NCBI RefSeq assembly: GCF_005870035.1
Contig: NZ_SWJG01000004.1
Location: 254,604-318,603 of the forward strand
Origin: Spirosoma lacussanchae
GTDB lineage: Bacteria > Bacteroidota > Bacteroidia > Cytophagales > Spirosomataceae
Direction: 5' to 3'
Length of the DNA: 64,000 bases
Part shown: one piece after another, positions 62,956 through 64,000 of the stretch
Numbering within the stretch: the first letter of the stretch is position 1
Layout of the letters: every line of letters starts with the position of its first letter
Notes under the pieces: generated by a model
Told to the model about the DNA's origin: nothing
What the model saw: the letters and a program-made list of their open reading frames with translations, nothing else
Databases searched by the model: none
Made by a program: the position numbers and the translations under genes

Positions 62956-64000
62956 ATTTAGTCTGTTATTTTTGTTTGTAAGTACGCCAATCTGGCTGCT
63001 GGCTCAAATAAGTCGGCAGCCAGATTATAGTAATGCCCTAAAAGCTAAGGCGATTCTTGATCAGGCTATTGATTATAGCGGACTAGGATCGGATAGCCTG
63101 AATATGGTTATTTCTGCTAAGGGCGTAATGCATGAGTCCGGGCATTTTTCGGCCCCCGAAGAGCGGATCGACGTACCCGAGACCTATACGCTAAGTATCT
63201 TCAGTAGCATAGAGAATTATTATATTGATGGCCAGATAAATTTTCGGGGTCGGAATCTTACCCGGCAGGTATATGTGAAACAGGATAGTATCTTTTATAG
63301 GGACCATTTTGGCAGGGGCGTTAGCCGGGAGGCCCTGATCCGATCTATCCCTGTCTATAATGAAATTCTGGCATTGCATCCGGCTTTGATTTTGAACGAG
63401 GCTCGTCGGTCTTTGCTTTCATTGCGGTACCTAGGAAAAGTGGGAGCTGTCGCCTTGCTCTCATTCTCTACCAACCAAACTTCCTTTACGCTTCATATTT
63501 TGCCGAATGGACAAGTTAAACAAGTTTCGTATTTGGCAAGTCACAATTATTATGGCGATAATGTTCACAGATATGATTACCTGGACTATAAGCCTATAGC
63601 AGGCTACAATCTGCCAACTCGCTTTAACGAATATGAGTTTGGTGGCTTACGGAAGGACCTGACGTTTACTTACGACTTTGCACCTACCTTAACCTTGCCT
63701 GTCAATCAGGTTTGTCCAGGATGCTCTCTTGTGCCGAAGAGAAAAAATGCCAATATAACCGTGAAAAATTTGGGTGGTGATTTGTATAGCGTTGATTTAA
63801 ATGCTTACAACAATCGCTCGTTGTTTCTGGTCGCAAAAAATGGAGTTACGGTCTTCGAGGCTCCTGTAAGTTATAAGGCGGGTCGGGATGTTATTGAAGC
63901 CGTAAACCAAACAACAGGAGGTAAACCTATTACTCAACTGATGGTAACGCACCACCACCCCGACCATGCAGGTGGCCTGCGCGCCTTTGCCGAACAAGGG
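62939..64000 (+). CDS. Exported MBL-fold metallohydrolase, 3' end cut by window
   Basis: The frame stays open to the end of the window, 354 residues so far. It begins MVFLRKFSLLFLFV, a signal peptide ending LLAQ at 22-23. A mostly beta N-terminal domain of about 230 residues follows, and the metal-binding motif THHHPDHAGG (His338, His340, Asp342, His343) is reached just before the edge. The motif identifies a metallo-beta-lactamase fold; the rest of the domain is outside. It contains an isolated CPGC pair around residues 258-261. The start codon overlaps the hydroxylase-like gene by 17 bases. The base composition rises again to near the genome level, so it may be a resident gene next to the AT-rich locus. 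Confidence 0.85.
   Translation, partial: MVFLRKFSLLFLFVSTPIWLLAQISRQPDYSNALKAKAILDQAIDYSGLGSDSLNMVISAKGVMHESGHFSAPEERIDVPETYTLSIFSSIENYYIDGQINFRGRNLTRQVYVKQDSIFYRDHFGRGVSREALIRSIPVYNEILALHPALILNEARRSLLSLRYLGKVGAVALLSFSTNQTSFTLHILPNGQVKQVSYLASHNYYGDNVHRYDYLDYKPIAGYNLPTRFNEYEFGGLRKDLTFTYDFAPTLTLPVNQVCPGCSLVPKRKNANITVKNLGGDLYSVDLNAYNNRSLFLVAKNGVTVFEAPVSYKAGRDVIEAVNQTTGGKPITQLMVTHHHPDHAGGLRAFAEQG

Noticed and set aside
1-64000. CRISPR arrays, tRNA genes and insertion sequences
   Set aside because: I searched by eye for regular spaced repeats, cloverleaf tails and transposase motifs and found none; a program such as tRNAscan-SE or ISfinder would be needed to exclude them fully.

Overview
The window looks like chromosome from a member of the Bacteroidota, most likely a GC-rich Cytophagia of the Spirosoma type. 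Evidence: a SusC/SusD outer-membrane pair, a giant secreted protein with a gliding-motility/type IX secretion C-terminal domain, Bacteroidota-only families (DUF4403, DUF4159, DUF2027-Smr, BNR_4), few Shine-Dalgarno sites, and several promoters of the Bacteroidota form TTTG-N19-TAnnTTTG. No tRNA, insertion sequence or CRISPR array was seen. The species assignment is inference.

Layout. 1-2609: end of an Mla-type lipid transport operon (permease cut by the window edge, ATPase, MCE protein). 2613-10878: mixed transport, envelope and carbohydrate genes, ending in two convergent, overlapping L,D-transpeptidases. 10914-18513: a nutrient-uptake locus with SusC, SusD and a large beta-propeller/phosphoesterase protein. 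18914-22418: a fasciclin protein, a type IX secreted adhesin-like protein and a 41-residue membrane peptide. 22918-35344: housekeeping and signalling genes (SlyD, threonylcarbamoyl-AMP synthase, a luciferase-like oxidoreductase, sensor kinase, PLP deaminase, pseudouridine synthase, GNAT, GT51 transglycosylase, response regulator). 35480-37974: the ribosome/tRNA cluster rpsP-rimM-trmD followed upstream by the RNase P RNA gene. 38009-49760: DUF4403, Smr protein, PIF1-like helicase, von Willebrand A membrane protein, fabG, a phosphodiesterase and clpC. 49916-59845: WbqC, acyltransferase, aminotransferase, MarC, rsmE, DUF4159, desaturase, nucleotidase, an E2 acyltransferase, cinA and DUF4197.

The most unusual part is the right end, 59867-64000. 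Base composition drops sharply and a compact candidate RiPP (modified peptide) locus appears: a divergent XRE regulator, a perfect 77-bp palindrome, a 54-residue peptide with a double-glycine leader and a Cys-containing core (too short for a normal gene caller), an attenuator-like hairpin, an exported HExxH lipoprotein, a protein resembling the alpha-ketoglutarate/HExxH peptide beta-hydroxylases but with an HQCGH core, and an exported metallo-beta-lactamase-fold protein that runs off the window. The last three overlap head to tail, so they are probably one operon. Function and product are inferred, and any transporter or other modification enzymes would lie beyond the edge.
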